A stretch of 64,000 bases of DNA from Brumicola pallidula DSM 14239 = ACAM 615 (lineage in GTDB: Bacteria; Pseudomonadota; Gammaproteobacteria; Enterobacterales; Alteromonadaceae). This document shows, in pieces, positions 34,304-44,557 of this stretch. Position numbers and translations under genes: made by a program. Positions within the stretch are counted from its first letter, which is position 1. Each line of letters opens with the position of its first letter. Below the pieces are notes generated by a model. That model did no database searches. It was not told where the DNA came from and was given only the letters and a program-made list of their open reading frames with translations. The stretch spans positions 613,758-677,757 of the forward strand of contig NZ_KE386814.1 in the NCBI RefSeq assembly GCF_000428905.1. Direction: 5' to 3'.

Positions 34304-36933
34304 ATTGCTAGGTTCACTTCTGGTTGGTCTAGTTTTAACGTAATTTGTTTTTTGAGGGTGATTTCTTGGTCTTGCGTCAATGCTTTGCCCTCTTCGTTGG
34401 ACACAATAAATACATCTTCTGCACGCTCACCAATGGTTGAAATTTTAGCTAGTTTTAATGTTAAATTAAGATCCACAAACAAGTGGCCTATCTTGGCTAA
34501 AAGCCCTGGGGCATCTAAAGCCTCGAGCTCAACTAAGGTTGCGTGTTCAGTAGAAGAATAAAAACGTACTTTTGTTTTTACATCTAACTGCTTCATTTGG
34601 CGTGACATTTTTCGTTTATTCGCATGCGAACGGCCAGGCTTCATTAACTGCGAACGAACAGCATCAACTAAGTTGTTGATATGAAGCTCAGAATCAATGC
34701 GTTGAGAGTCTTGATCAAGAATAATCATACTGTCAAACACATTGCCTTGCTCGGTGACTGTAATTTGTGCGTCATGGATCGAACAATTACGGCTGTCTAA
34801 TACCGACGCTATTTGTGCAAACAAAGCAGGGCGATCACTGCAGTAAATCAGCAATTCAGTACCTGCTTTGGATGTGCTGTTGCTTGCACTGACCAATATT
34901 TCCTCTGCTGCTAAGGTACCTGCAGTGACGATAGTTTGGGTGTGCCATGCAATTTGAATTGGCTTAAAGCGGATAAAGTAGTCTTTACCCATTTGCTGCC
35001 AAAATAGCATTGCCTGCGCTTCGCTAATGCCTTTTTCAGCGAGCAAAGTCATAGCACCGGTTTTATGTTCTGCTACCCGCTGTTCGAGAGTTACCTGGCA
35101 TTCCAAACCATTATCGAAGGCTTGCTGGGTTAATAAATACAGTTCACGCAGTAATGACGCTTTCCAGTCATTCCACAAGTTATCGTTGGTGGCGCGAATA
35201 TCCGCGAGCGTTAACGCATACAGTAAATTGAGGTTTTCATGACTCTTTACGGTTGTTGCAAACTGATTAATAACGTCGGCATCATAAATATCTCGACGCT
35301 GTGCAACTACTGACATCAGCAGATGATGTTCCACTAACCAAGCAATCGTGCTTGTATCGGCCTCGGAAATGTTATGCAGCTCACAAAAACTGCGCACATC
35401 AACTGCACCCAATGCTGAGTGGTCTCCTCCTCTTCCTTTTGCTATATCATGAAAAATAGCAGCAATAAAAAGCAGTTCAGGCTTATCTAAATTTTTGACT
35501 ATACGATGGCAACGCGGAAATCTTTTTGCACTGTGGTAATAGCTGTAGACATATTTAACCAAGCGATGTGTATGTTCATCAACCGTATAAGCATGGAATA
35601 AATCGAATTGCATCATGCCAACAATCTTATCCCACTCAGGTAAATACGATTGCAATATGCCGTATTTATACATGATGTCCCAACCCAAATTAAAAAATTC
35701 AGGTTGCTTCATTAAGGCAATAAAGCGGTCACGGCAGTCCTGACGATCATGGTAATACTGATGTTGAAAACGACGACGAGCATTACGTAATTGACGAATA
35801 CAATCCGCGTCTAAGCCCTGCACATCTTCATGTTGACTAATGAGACTAAGAAAATCGAGTATATCAACAGGGGAGTGAAATGTTTCAGGTCGTGAGGGTG
35901 AAACTAAACCATCTTTTAAATCAAATTTGTGATTAAGAGGCGTGATTTTTTTGACTTTTTGTTCTAATACGTCATCTTCGAAGCGCAGTAACAACATACT
36001 GTTTAATTCAGATACGCGACGCACAATTCTGAAGAAAGCCTTCATCATTTGCTCAACAGCGGCTTTACCATCGCCATAACCTAATAGTTGCGCTACGTCG
36101 GTTTGATAGTCAAACAACAGTCGATTTTCACTGCGCCCTGAAATGAGGTGCAGCGCGAAACGCATTTTCCACAAATCGGAGCGGCATTCAATTAATTCAG
36201 CGTGTTCTATTTCAGTGAAATAACCGTGTCCAATTAAGGTTAAACCGTCATATTCTCGAAAGTGTTTTTTTGCAACCCAGCCAATCGATTGAATGTCACG
36301 CAAGCACCCCGGATTTTCTTTTACGTTGGGTTCAAGATTGTACGAGGTATCATTGAATTTGTGATGACGTCTTTTTTGTTCTTCCAATTTTGCTAAAAAG
36401 AAGTCTTTGCTCGACCACACCTTTGGACTATTCACTTTATCAATTAATTGCTTAAAGGTGTTTTCGCAGCCACACAGGATCCTAGCCTCAACAAGATTGG
36501 TAGCAATAGTAATGTCTGATTTTGCTAACTGTATTGTTTCTTTAACGGTGCGAACAGACTGACCTATTTCTAGCTTTACATCCCATAATAAGGTGATGAA
36601 ATTACCCAGGCGTTCTTCAACGCTTGGATTTATTTTTTTATCGCTTAGTATTAATAAATCGATATCAGAATACGGCTGTAATTGCCCGCGTCCATATCCG
36701 CCAACGGCACACAGTGAAAGTGTGGGTTCTTTGTTAAGGTCTAATAACTGCCATGCATGACACAAAAGAGCGTCGGTAAAGTCGCTGCGATCAACCACAA
36801 GGTTATCCACTAACTCTTTGTTAAAAGAATTATTGAGCCATTTATAGTTAGCTTTTACTGCGCTTTTAAACGCTGCAATGTCAGTAACGTCTTTGATGCT
36901 TTGCAATTGTTGTATTTGGTCTTGAACCGACAA
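34300..36933 (-). CDS. glnD: Bifunctional uridylyltransferase/uridylyl-removing enzyme GlnD
   Basis: 877 residues (E. coli 890). Senses glutamine and adds or removes UMP on PII proteins. The nucleotidyltransferase motif [15 protein letters not shown] (residues 78-92, with the metal-binding DxD) is intact. The central HD domain ([16 protein letters not shown]) performs deuridylylation; two C-terminal ACT domains (around 700-780 and 810-875) bind glutamine. It is in the conserved order map-glnD-dapD with a 77-nt gap after map. Confidence 0.97.
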   Translation of the reverse strand: MSVQDQIQQLQSIKDVTDIAAFKSAVKANYKWLNNSFNKELVDNLVVDRSDFTDALLCHAWQLLDLNKEPTLSLCAVGGYGRGQLQPYSDIDLLILSDKKINPSVEERLGNFITLLWDVKLEIGQSVRTVKETIQLAKSDITIATNLVEARILCGCENTFKQLIDKVNSPKVWSSKDFFLAKLEEQKRRHHKFNDTSYNLEPNVKENPGCLRDIQSIGWVAKKHFREYDGLTLIGHGYFTEIEHAELIECRSDLWKMRFALHLISGRSENRLLFDYQTDVAQLLGYGDGKAAVEQMMKAFFRIVRRVSELNSMLLLRFEDDVLEQKVKKITPLNHKFDLKDGLVSPSRPETFHSPVDILDFLSLISQHEDVQGLDADCIRQLRNARRRFQHQYYHDRQDCRDRFIALMKQPEFFNLGWDIMYKYGILQSYLPEWDKIVGMMQFDLFHAYTVDEHTHRLVKYVYSYYHSAKRFPRCHRIVKNLDKPELLFIAAIFHDIAKGRGGDHSALGAVDVRSFCELHNISEADTSTIAWLVEHHLLMSVVAQRRDIYDADVINQFATTVKSHENLNLLYALTLADIRATNDNLWNDWKASLLRELYLLTQQAFDNGLECQVTLEQRVAEHKTGAMTLLAEKGISEAQAMLFWQQMGKDYFIRFKPIQIAWHTQTIVTAGTLAAEEILVSASNSTSKAGTELLIYCSDRPALFAQIASVLDSRNCSIHDAQITVTEQGNVFDSMIILDQDSQRIDSELHINNLVDAVRSQLMKPGRSHANKRKMSRQMKQLDVKTKVRFYSSTEHATLVELEALDAPGLLAKIGHLFVDLNLTLKLAKISTIGERAEDVFIVSNEEGKALTQDQEITLKKQITLKLDQPEVNLAI

Positions 36934-37010
36934 AGTAACTCCTTGGCCATAAAAGGACCCTAATTAGATTGAGAACTGATGCTGTGGTCAGTGCTGTTAT
37001 TGGCTGCTAA

Positions 37011-37802
37011 TTAGTGATTAATTATCCTATCAATGTCTTCTTCATCACGTAATGTCAGAATCTCAACGCCGTTTTCAGTTACCAGTAAAGTGTGTTCCCA
37101 CTGTGCGCTTAAACTGCGGTCTTTGGTAACGACTGTCCAGTTGTCTGGCAAAATTTTGGAATAACGTTTACCGGCATTAACCATTGGTTCGATAGTGAAG
37201 CACATACCTGCTTCTATTAAGTCACCAGTGCCTGGTTTGCCATAATGAACTATTTGCGGGTCTTCATGAAAAACAGCACCGATGCCATGGCCACAATACT
37301 CTCTAACAATAGAGTAATTATGTGCCTCAGCATGTTGCTGACAGGCATGACCAATGTCACCAAGACGCATGCCGGGTTTCACAATTTTAATGGCATTATA
37401 TAGACATTCTTGGGTTACTTTAATTAAGCGTTCAGCCAGAACTGAAGGCTTGCCAACAACAAACATTTTTGAGGTGTCGCCGTGATAACCATCTTTAATA
37501 ACGGTCACGTCGATATTGACAATGTCACCATCTTTTAGTTTTTTGTCACTTGGAATGCCATGGCAAATAACGTGATTGACGGATGTGCACACTGATTTCG
37601 GAAAGGGTGGGTTACCGTAATTTAAGGGTGCTGGAATTGAGTCTTGCACATTAACGATATAATCATGGCAACGTTTATCCAGCTCATCTGTGGTGGCCCC
37701 TTTTATTACGTGCTCTCCAATCATGATTAGCACTTCTGAGGCTAGTTTGCCAGCAATGCGCATCTTGTCTATTTCTTGTGGTGTTTTTATTGTTCCAACC
37801 AA
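37011..37802 (-). CDS. map: Methionine aminopeptidase, type I
   Basis: 263 residues (E. coli 264). Removes the initiator methionine from nascent proteins. The metal ligands are visible in the blocks DGDIVNIDVTVIKDGYHGDTS (two Asp), GHGIGAVFHEDP (His) and FTIEPM and EHTLLVTENG (two Glu). The start is TTG at 37802, giving the usual N-terminus (IKTPQEIDKMRIAGKLA). Divergent from rpsB in E. coli; here an Old Yellow Enzyme gene lies between. Confidence 0.97.
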   Translation of the reverse strand: MVGTIKTPQEIDKMRIAGKLASEVLIMIGEHVIKGATTDELDKRCHDYIVNVQDSIPAPLNYGNPPFPKSVCTSVNHVICHGIPSDKKLKDGDIVNIDVTVIKDGYHGDTSKMFVVGKPSVLAERLIKVTQECLYNAIKIVKPGMRLGDIGHACQQHAEAHNYSIVREYCGHGIGAVFHEDPQIVHYGKPGTGDLIEAGMCFTIEPMVNAGKRYSKILPDNWTVVTKDRSLSAQWEHTLLVTENGVEILTLRDEEDIDRIINH

Positions 37803-38309
37803 GGTCGACCTCTTCGAATTTATTGAGCTAAATTTGATTTACTATTTAATATTTACAAATAGCACTAACATTATCACTTATTAATCATCGCGTAAGCGTT
37901 ATTGTAATTCACTTACTACCAACGGGTGAGACTTTTCTCAGATGGCTTGTTAGGCATTACAAACTGTTAATCACGTTTTATGGGTTTATTTTACGGGTAT
38001 AAAGGAAAGGACTTCCCCAATAAAAAGTCGCTGCGAGCCCATCCATGGGACGCTGCTTAATGCGCTGAACGTCGATAATAAGTATTATTTATTCTACCCG
38101 CTCTTCAGTATACCAATTTAGTATCCGCTTAACTACGCTGACTTTGAATATCAAATATTTTTTTTTACGTTTGTTTATATCGTAGTTTAATTGCAGTTTA
38201 TGGCGCGGATACAAACGTGGATTAAATTGAAGGTTTGGTTTGATTGAAATTGGGGCTTTGGCCAACGTTTGGTTGACGTTTTGGCTACCATAGCCCCTTT
38301 CGTCTTTAT
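37803..38309. other. Intergenic stretch between map and the OYE gene
   Basis: About 500 non-coding bases holding the upstream region of map and the downstream region of the OYE gene. Apart from the hairpin at 38252-38297, I see no feature I can support. Confidence 0.5.
38252..38297. terminator. Long imperfect hairpin downstream of the OYE gene
   Basis: Arms GGGGCT and AGCCCC enclose further pairing between GGCCAA and TTGGCT. It lies just beyond the stop of the minus-strand OYE gene. There is no long U-tract, so it may be a weak terminator or an mRNA 3'-end structure. Confidence 0.5.
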
Positions 38310-39413
38310 TTAACTTGGGGAGTAATTTGTATAGTCACTGTAGCCTTCTGCAGCGCCGCCATACCAGTGGGTTACGTCGGCATAAGGTGTTAGTGGCCAG
38401 TCGTTTTTGTAGCGCTCGGGTAAGTCTGGGTTGGTTATATAAGGACGCCCAAATGCAATCATATCTGCCCGGTTGTTGGCGATAGCGTCGTTAGCTGCTG
38501 CATAATCGTAGCCGCAGTTACCAACAATGATATTGTCGAATAACGGTCTAACGTCGGCCAGTGTCATTGGTTCGCCAAGTTCATGGAAACCGAACGCTAG
38601 GCCGTCCATTACGTGCAAATAACCAATTCCTTGTTGATTCAAATACTTGATGGCGGTTATATATAACTCGTTATAGTCGTCGCATCCCATTGCATTAAAA
38701 ACCCCATTTGGAGATAAGCGAACGCCAATTGCATTGCTTGGATAAACTTCTTGCACCGCCGTAATAACTTCTCTCAAGAAACGCATTCTGTTTTCAATGC
38801 TGCCACCATATTCGTCTTCTCTTTGGTTGCTCACGCCATCTAAAAACTGGTTAATTAAATAACCATTGGCGGCATGCACTTCTACGCCATCAAAGCCGGC
38901 TGCTTTTGCATTGATAGCGGCTTGTTTAAAATCATTAACGGTATTGCTAATGTCTTCTTTGGTCATTGCTTTTGGCGTTTCATAGTCCTTTTTACCGTTT
39001 TTAGTGTGTATTTGATCGTTTGGTATTTTTATTGCTGATGCACTTAATGGCAACTCACCGTCGTGGAAGTCACTGTGTGAAGAACGCCCGCAATGCCAAA
39101 GTTGAAGCACCATTTTGCTGTTTTTTGCATGCACTTTGTCAACTATTGACTTCCAGCCGGCTACCATTTCATCGGTGTAAATACCTGGCGAGTCTATCCA
39201 GCCTATGCCTTCCTTTGAGATAACCGTGGCTTCAGCAATGACAAGGCCAGCTGTTGCCCGTTGCTCGTAATAATCAGCCATAATTTGATTCGGGATCCGA
39301 GACTCAGTGGCGCGTCCTCTAGTTAGCGGCGCTAATACGAACCTATTTTTTAATTCTGTACCAAAAAGTGATACGGGTGAATGCATTGTATTGTTGGACA
39401 TATATTTTTCCAT
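38310..39413 (-). CDS. NADH:flavin oxidoreductase / Old Yellow Enzyme family
   Basis: 367 residues, full-length single-domain OYE of the NemA/PETN-reductase type. FMN-binding and active-site segments visible: KNRFVLAPLTRGRAT, LQLWHCGRSS, GFDGVEVHAANGYLINQFL (the H-x-x-N pair), SNQREDEYGGSIENRMRF, and IAFGRPYITNPDLPERY near the C-terminus. It reduces activated C=C bonds or nitro compounds using NAD(P)H; the physiological substrate is uncertain. An alternative start at the fifth codon (MSNNT) is possible. In E. coli map and rpsB are adjacent and divergent, so this gene is an insertion here. Confidence 0.9.
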   Translation of the reverse strand: MEKYMSNNTMHSPVSLFGTELKNRFVLAPLTRGRATESRIPNQIMADYYEQRATAGLVIAEATVISKEGIGWIDSPGIYTDEMVAGWKSIVDKVHAKNSKMVLQLWHCGRSSHSDFHDGELPLSASAIKIPNDQIHTKNGKKDYETPKAMTKEDISNTVNDFKQAAINAKAAGFDGVEVHAANGYLINQFLDGVSNQREDEYGGSIENRMRFLREVITAVQEVYPSNAIGVRLSPNGVFNAMGCDDYNELYITAIKYLNQQGIGYLHVMDGLAFGFHELGEPMTLADVRPLFDNIIVGNCGYDYAAANDAIANNRADMIAFGRPYITNPDLPERYKNDWPLTPYADVTHWYGGAAEGYSDYTNYSPS

Positions 39414-39479
39414 TGTTAACAGGCATCATATATGACGATGAAAATTATGAATTCAAGTGTATTAAACCCCCCTTTTTTG

Positions 39480-39508
39480 TTGATCCTAGCGGTCTAAAAT
39501 GGTATAAA
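39480..39508 (+). promoter_or_regulatory. rpsB promoter with GC-rich discriminator
   Basis: TTGATC (39480-39485), 17-nt spacer, TATAAA (39503-39508), followed at once by GCGCGCG. A GC-rich discriminator after the -10 box is typical of ribosomal promoters repressed by ppGpp. Confidence 0.75.
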
Positions 39509-39584
39509 GCGCGCGCTGTTTGAGAATGTTGTAAAACTTCTCAACATTAGACAGTACAAATTAACTAAAAACACACATATACCG

Positions 39585-39681
39585 ACACTGATCTCGGGGT
39601 GTCTAACACGTTGTTATTACAACGTTTTGGATCGAGAGCAGGGGTGTATGGAGGCCTAACCCCTAAATAGGAAAATATAAA
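39585..39681 (+). promoter_or_regulatory. Structured rpsB mRNA leader (S2-responsive type)
   Basis: The leader holds three nested helices: TCTCG (39592-39596) with CGAGA (39633-39637), enclosing a perfect 7-bp hairpin ACGTTGT/ACAACGT (39608-39625), then AGGGGT/ACCCCT (39640-39664) just before the ribosome-binding site AGGA. In enterics the rpsB leader mediates autoregulation by protein S2; the arrangement suggests the same here. Covariation was not tested. Confidence 0.6.
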
Positions 39682-40416
39682 ATGGCAAACGTATCAATGC
39701 GTGACATGCTACAAGCCGGTGTTCACTTCGGCCACCAAACTCGCTACTGGAACCCAAAAATGGCTCAGTACATTTTTGGCGCTCGTAACCGAGTTCATAT
39801 CATCAACTTAGAAAAGACAGTTCCTTTATTTAATGAAGCACTAAGCTATCTTTCTGGTGTTTCTCATAAGAAGGGTAAAATTTTATTTGTTGGTACCAAG
39901 CGTGCAGCAAGTATAGCCGTCAGAGAAGCAGCTGAAAAGTGTGATCAATTCTATGTAAACAAGCGTTGGTTGGGTGGTATGTTGACTAACTGGAAAACAG
40001 TCCGTCAATCAATCAAACGTCTTAAAGATTTAGAAGTACAGTCTGCTGACGGTACATTCGAGAAGCTAACTAAGAAAGAAGTGTTAATGCTTCAGCGCGA
40101 AATGACTAAACTAGAAGGTAGTTTAGGCGGTATCAAAAACATGGGTGGTCTTCCAGACGTTATCTTTGTTATCGATGCCGATCATGAGCACATTGCAGTA
40201 ACAGAAGCTCGCAACCTTGGTATTCCAGTTGTGGGTGTAGTAGATACTAACTCTAATCCAGATGGCGTTGATTACGTTATTCCTGGTAACGACGATGCTA
40301 TCCGCGCGGTTAATCTTTACACTAATGCTGCTGCTGATGCGATCAACGAAGGCCGTAATCAAGACATAATTGTCGCAGTTTCTGAGAAAGATGATTTCGT
40401 AGAAGCCGCAGAGTAG
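39682..40416 (+). CDS. rpsB: 30S ribosomal protein S2
   Basis: 244 residues (E. coli 241). Begins with [20 protein letters not shown] and carries the [18 protein letters not shown] and [19 protein letters not shown] blocks diagnostic of bacterial S2. It is essential for 30S assembly and S1 binding. First gene of rpsB-tsf. Confidence 0.99.
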   Translation: MANVSMRDMLQAGVHFGHQTRYWNPKMAQYIFGARNRVHIINLEKTVPLFNEALSYLSGVSHKKGKILFVGTKRAASIAVREAAEKCDQFYVNKRWLGGMLTNWKTVRQSIKRLKDLEVQSADGTFEKLTKKEVLMLQREMTKLEGSLGGIKNMGGLPDVIFVIDADHEHIAVTEARNLGIPVVGVVDTNSNPDGVDYVIPGNDDAIRAVNLYTNAAADAINEGRNQDIIVAVSEKDDFVEAAE

Positions 40417-40435
40417 GTTTTATAAGTAGATTATC

Positions 40436-40458
40436 AAAGGGGGCTAACGCCCCCTTTT
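40436..40458 (+). terminator. rpsB-tsf intergenic terminator/attenuator
   Basis: GGGGGC-TAAC-GCCCCC followed by TTTT. It lies between rpsB and tsf and probably attenuates read-through so that tsf is made at a different level. Confidence 0.88.
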
Positions 40459-40487
40459 CTAAATATTCATATTTTGAGGACAAGAAA

Positions 40488-41360
40488 ATGGCAGTGACAG
40501 CAGCACTGGTTAAAGAAATACGCGAGCGCACCGGCGCTGGTATGCTAGATTGTAAGAACGCATTAGTTGAAACTGATGGTGATATCGAGCTAGCAATTGA
40601 AAATATGCGCAAATCTGGTCAAGCAAAAGCGGCTAAAAAAGCAGGTCGTATTGCAGCAGAAGGCGTTATATTAACTAACATCACTAGTGGCAAAGCAACT
40701 ATGATGGAAGTTAACTGTGAAACAGATTTCGTTGCACGCGACGAGGGTTTCCTTGCTTTCGGTAATAAATTGATTGACGTTGCTGCGGCACATGGCATCA
40801 ATGATATCGACACATTACTTGCAGCTGAACTTGATGGTTCAACTGTCGCGACAGTGCGTGACACATTGGTTACCAAAATTGGTGAAAACATCAGCCCACG
40901 TCGTGTTATCAATGTTGAAGGTTCAACATTAGGCGCATACGTCCACGGCGGTCGTATTGGTGTTATCGTAATTTTGGAAGGCGGCGATGAAGAGCTAGCA
41001 AAAGACATTGCTATGCACGTTGCAGCTGCTAGTCCGCAATTCGTTAAGCCTTCTGATGTTCCAGAAGCGGTTATTGCAAAAGAAAAAGAAATTCAAATTG
41101 ACATCGCTATTCAGTCTGGTAAGCCAGCTGATATCGCCGAGAAAATGGTTTCTGGCCGCATGAAGAAATTCACTGGCGAAGTCAGCCTAACTGGTCAGCC
41201 ATTCATTAAAGATCCAGCACAAAGCGTTGGTGAACTTTTGAAATCTAAAGGCGCAGATGTTGTTAACTTTATCCGCTTTGAAGTGGGTGAAGGTATCGAG
41301 AAGAAATCTGAAGATTTTGCTGCAGAAGTTGCTGCACAATTGGAAGCAGCTAAGAAATAA
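40488..41360 (+). CDS. tsf: Elongation factor Ts
   Basis: 290 residues (E. coli 283). The N-terminal UBA-like part ([19 protein letters not shown]) and the [10 protein letters not shown] motif that contacts EF-Tu are intact. It recycles EF-Tu by nucleotide exchange. Ribosome-binding site GAGGA. Confidence 0.99.
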   Translation: MAVTAALVKEIRERTGAGMLDCKNALVETDGDIELAIENMRKSGQAKAAKKAGRIAAEGVILTNITSGKATMMEVNCETDFVARDEGFLAFGNKLIDVAAAHGINDIDTLLAAELDGSTVATVRDTLVTKIGENISPRRVINVEGSTLGAYVHGGRIGVIVILEGGDEELAKDIAMHVAAASPQFVKPSDVPEAVIAKEKEIQIDIAIQSGKPADIAEKMVSGRMKKFTGEVSLTGQPFIKDPAQSVGELLKSKGADVVNFIRFEVGEGIEKKSEDFAAEVAAQLEAAKK

Positions 41361-41405
41361 GTGCTTCGATTGCTTTTGCAATCACCGATTCTCGGATAAC
41401 ATATG

Positions 41406-41432
41406 AAGCACCTCAATTGAGGTGCTTTTTTA
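41406..41432 (+). terminator. Terminator after tsf
   Basis: AAGCACCTC-AATT-GAGGTGCTT followed by a run of T. It separates the rpsB-tsf transcript from pyrH. Confidence 0.95.
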
Positions 41433-41480
41433 TAGATGTTAAAAGTGTTTACCGTCCTATTTTAGCTCTGTTTTAATGAG

Positions 41481-41486
41481 TATAAT
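41481..41486 (+). promoter_or_regulatory. Predicted -10 box of pyrH
   Basis: Perfect TATAAT downstream of the tsf terminator and about 47 nt before the pyrH ATG. The -35 region is weak. Confidence 0.5.
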
Positions 41487-41507
41487 AAAATAGACAAAAC
41501 CACTGCA

Positions 41508-41535
41508 AAGGACACACAATGAAGGACACACAATG
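41508..41535 (+). promoter_or_regulatory. Duplicated ribosome-binding site and start codon at pyrH, forming a 5-codon uORF
   Basis: AAGGACACACAATG occurs twice in direct tandem (41508-41521 and 41522-41535). Each copy has a Shine-Dalgarno core and an ATG. The first ATG opens the mini-ORF MKDTQ followed by TGA, whose stop overlaps the real pyrH start as ATGA. Ribosomes could initiate at either copy, and re-initiation after the mini-ORF is possible. Confidence 0.85.
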
Positions 41536-42270
41536 ATAACCATACCAAAAGCGGCTTACAGACGCATTTTGCTAAAACTGAGTGGTGAAGCCCTAATGGG
41601 CGATGAAAACTTTGGAATTGACGCCAAAGTGTTGGACCGCATGGCACTCGAAATAAAAGAAATAGTTGAGTTGGGCGTAGAAGTAGGTCTGGTTATCGGT
41701 GGTGGTAACTTATTCCGTGGCGAAGGTTTAGCCAAAGCCGGTATGCATCGTGTTGTTGGAGACCATATGGGTATGCTCGCAACCGTCATGAACGGCTTGG
41801 CAATGCGCGATGCATTGCACAGAGCTTTCGTGAATGCGCGCCTAATGTCAGCTATTCCTTTAAATGGTGTTTGTGACCCTTATAATTGGGCAGACGCTAT
41901 AAGTTTTCTAAAATCCGGTAGAGTTGTGATATTCTCTGCAGGTACAGGTAACCCTTTCTTCACAACAGACTCTGCTGCATGTTTACGCGGTATCGAAATT
42001 GAAGCCGACGCCGTACTAAAAGCAACCAAAGTCGATGGTGTTTACAGTGCTGACCCTGTGAAAAATCCAGATGCCGTTTTATTAAAACGCATCAGTTACC
42101 AAGAAGTACTAGAAAAAGAATTAAAAGTAATGGACCTGTCAGCCTTTACGCTAGCTCGCGACCACAACATACCCATTAGAGTATTCAATATGAATAAACC
42201 AGGTTGTTTGAAGCGAGTCGTATTAGGTGACGACGAAGGCACCACTATCTGTCATCCAGAAGAAGTATAA
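41533..42270 (+). CDS. pyrH: Uridylate kinase
   Basis: 245 residues (E. coli 241). Phosphorylates UMP to UDP; hexameric amino-acid-kinase fold, with [23 protein letters not shown] and the [19 protein letters not shown] motif. The ATG at 41533 lies at the second copy of a duplicated ribosome-binding site. It is followed by frr after 15 nt. Confidence 0.98.
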   Translation: MITIPKAAYRRILLKLSGEALMGDENFGIDAKVLDRMALEIKEIVELGVEVGLVIGGGNLFRGEGLAKAGMHRVVGDHMGMLATVMNGLAMRDALHRAFVNARLMSAIPLNGVCDPYNWADAISFLKSGRVVIFSAGTGNPFFTTDSAACLRGIEIEADAVLKATKVDGVYSADPVKNPDAVLLKRISYQEVLEKELKVMDLSAFTLARDHNIPIRVFNMNKPGCLKRVVLGDDEGTTICHPEEV

Positions 42271-42285
42271 AATAAGGATTTTGTT

Positions 42286-42843
42286 GTGATTGATGAAATT
42301 GAAATAGATGCTCAGCAGCGCATGGAAAAGAGTATTGTTGCGTTAAAAAGTCAGCTAAGCAAGATCAGAACGGGTCGTGCTCATCCAAGTTTGTTAGATA
42401 GCATTATGGTGCCTTACTATGGTTCTAATACGCCGCTAAAACAAGTTGCTAACGTAGTTGCAGAAGACAATCGCACGCTTGCGTTGTCGGTTTTTGATAA
42501 AAGCATTATTCAAGCCGTTGAAAAAGCGATTATGCAATCAAACTTAGGTTTAAATCCGATGAGTGCTGGCACTACAATACGTATTCCAATGCCGGCACTG
42601 ACTGAAGAGCGCCGAAAAGATTTAATCAAAGTTGTGCGTCATGAAGCGGAGCAGGGCAGAGTTGCAGTGCGCAATATTCGCCGAGAAGCAAACAGCGATA
42701 TTAAAGAATTACTTAAAGAAAAAGAAGCTAGCGAAGATCAAAGTCGTGCTGGTGAAGAGAACATCCAAACGTTGACTAACGAATTTATCAAAAACATTGA
42801 TAATATTCTTGCTGACAAAGAAAAAGAATTGATGGAAGTGTAG
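42286..42843 (+). CDS. frr: Ribosome recycling factor
   Basis: 185 residues, same as E. coli, GTG start. [21 protein letters not shown] and the long helical C-terminal domain ([20 protein letters not shown], then [10 protein letters not shown]) are characteristic. Splits post-termination ribosomes with EF-G. Confidence 0.98.
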   Translation: MIDEIEIDAQQRMEKSIVALKSQLSKIRTGRAHPSLLDSIMVPYYGSNTPLKQVANVVAEDNRTLALSVFDKSIIQAVEKAIMQSNLGLNPMSAGTTIRIPMPALTEERRKDLIKVVRHEAEQGRVAVRNIRREANSDIKELLKEKEASEDQSRAGEENIQTLTNEFIKNIDNILADKEKELMEV

Positions 42844-42847
42844 ACCC

Positions 42848-43618
42848 TTGAGTACCGAAAGTTCGACTAAAGAGCCGGCGTCATTCGTCGGCACTTTGCC
42901 ACAGCATGTGGCCATTATAATGGATGGCAACGGGCGCTGGGCACAACAACAAGGAAAGTTAAGAACCTTTGGTCACAAGGCGGGTGTGAAAGCTGTTCGT
43001 GCATCTGTTAGGTACGCACGAAAGAAAGGCATAAAAGCACTTACCTTATTTGCTTTCAGTAGTGAAAATTGGAAACGTCCTAAGGACGAAGTTAATATTT
43101 TGATCCAGCTTTTTAATCTTGTTTTAGCGAGTGAGGTTAAGAAACTTAACAAAAATAATATTCGCCTTAAAGTGATTGGTGATTTATCGGCTTTTGATCA
43201 AAAATTAGTCGAGAAGATCCGCAAAGCCGAACTTCTGACGGAAAATAATACCGCGCTAACACTCAATGTTGCTGCTAATTATGGCGGCCGTTGGGATATC
43301 GTCAAGGCTGTTCAAAAAATAGCTGATGATGTCAAGCAAGGACGTATCAAAGCAGAAGACATCACCGAAGATAGCTTCAATCAATACACTTGTATGTCTG
43401 ATTTACCGGCGTTGGATTTAATGATCCGAACGGGTGGCGATCATAGAATAAGCAACTTTTTATTGTGGCAATCTGCATATGCAGAATTCTATTTTTGTGA
43501 GACACTTTGGCCAGATTTCGACGAACAGAAGTTTGATGATGCTATTTTGGATTTCTGTCAAAGACAAAGAAGGTTTGGACAAATCGGTGCGCAAGTGAGT
43601 CCAGACAACCAAGGCTAA
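42848..43618 (+). CDS. uppS: Undecaprenyl diphosphate synthase (UppS/IspU)
   Basis: 256 residues. Makes C55 undecaprenyl diphosphate, the lipid carrier for peptidoglycan and O-antigen. Family motifs: HVAIIMDGNGRWAQQQGK (catalytic Asp), TLFAFSSENWKRP and DLMIRTGGDHRISNFLLWQ. The start is TTG just 4 nt after frr; the GGDHRISN motif varies slightly from the usual GGE-x-R-x-SN. Confidence 0.96.
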   Translation: MSTESSTKEPASFVGTLPQHVAIIMDGNGRWAQQQGKLRTFGHKAGVKAVRASVRYARKKGIKALTLFAFSSENWKRPKDEVNILIQLFNLVLASEVKKLNKNNIRLKVIGDLSAFDQKLVEKIRKAELLTENNTALTLNVAANYGGRWDIVKAVQKIADDVKQGRIKAEDITEDSFNQYTCMSDLPALDLMIRTGGDHRISNFLLWQSAYAEFYFCETLWPDFDEQKFDDAILDFCQRQRRFGQIGAQVSPDNQG

Positions 43619-43623
43619 GGTTA

Positions 43624-44487
43624 ATGTTAAAACAAAGAATAATAACAGCAGTGATTCTTGCACCGTTGGCAATTCTAGCTATTTTATTTTTACCGGTTGA
43701 AGAATTTAAAATTGCAGTTGCCGGCGTAGTCGCCCTAGGTGCCTACGAATGGGCTAATATGTCAGGTATCACTGGTAGGGTATCAAAAGCCTCTTTTATG
43801 ACCCTCATATTGCTGATATGTGGGGTGCTTATTTTTGCTGTAGACGGTCAAGAAGTTTGGTATCAAGGCGAATTAAATAGTATTTACAAAACAATATTGG
43901 GTATTGCTGCTGTTTGGTGGGCTGTGTCACTTGGTATGATCCTGACTTATCCAAAATATAGTTCCGTTTGGACACAGAGTATACCCATTAGAGCTGCGTT
44001 TGGCGTGCTGACTTTGATCCCAACGTGGGTTGCCGTTATTAGTTTGCGCAACAATTTATATGAAGTTGACCCATTTTATGGTGCCTCGCTGATTTTTTAT
44101 GTGTTGGGTATTGTATGGGCTGCAGATATCGGTGCATTTTTTGTTGGGGTTAAATTTGGTAAGCATAAATTGCGCCCCAATGTTTCTCCTGGCAAGAGCA
44201 TAGAGGGCTTGTTTGGGGGGGTAATGGCATCACTCGCGATCATCGCCTTTGCGGCACTGCACTATCAGTTTGAAGCCAGCCGAATGGGTTTACATTTGCT
44301 GATCGGTGTTGTTACGGTAGCAGTATCTGCATTAGGTGATCTAAATGAGAGTATGTTTAAACGTTGTGCCGGTCTTAAAGATAGCGGCAGATTGCTGCCC
44401 GGTCATGGTGGTATAATGGACCGGATAGATAGTTTAACTGCCGCGTTTCCGGTCTTTGCATTCTGTTATGTCGTATGGATGGCATAG
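43624..44487 (+). CDS. cdsA: Phosphatidate cytidylyltransferase
   Basis: 287 residues with about eight membrane helices. Forms CDP-diacylglycerol from phosphatidate and CTP. The CDS signature is present near the C-terminus (KDSGRLLPGHGGIMDRID). The ATG is 5 nt after the uppS stop. Confidence 0.96.
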   Translation: MLKQRIITAVILAPLAILAILFLPVEEFKIAVAGVVALGAYEWANMSGITGRVSKASFMTLILLICGVLIFAVDGQEVWYQGELNSIYKTILGIAAVWWAVSLGMILTYPKYSSVWTQSIPIRAAFGVLTLIPTWVAVISLRNNLYEVDPFYGASLIFYVLGIVWAADIGAFFVGVKFGKHKLRPNVSPGKSIEGLFGGVMASLAIIAFAALHYQFEASRMGLHLLIGVVTVAVSALGDLNESMFKRCAGLKDSGRLLPGHGGIMDRIDSLTAAFPVFAFCYVVWMA

Positions 44488-44557
44488 ATAACTATGCTGA
44501 TATCGGCGTCACCGTTATTTCCTTCACACTTCTCAATCTAAAGGTCTGGCAGATATT

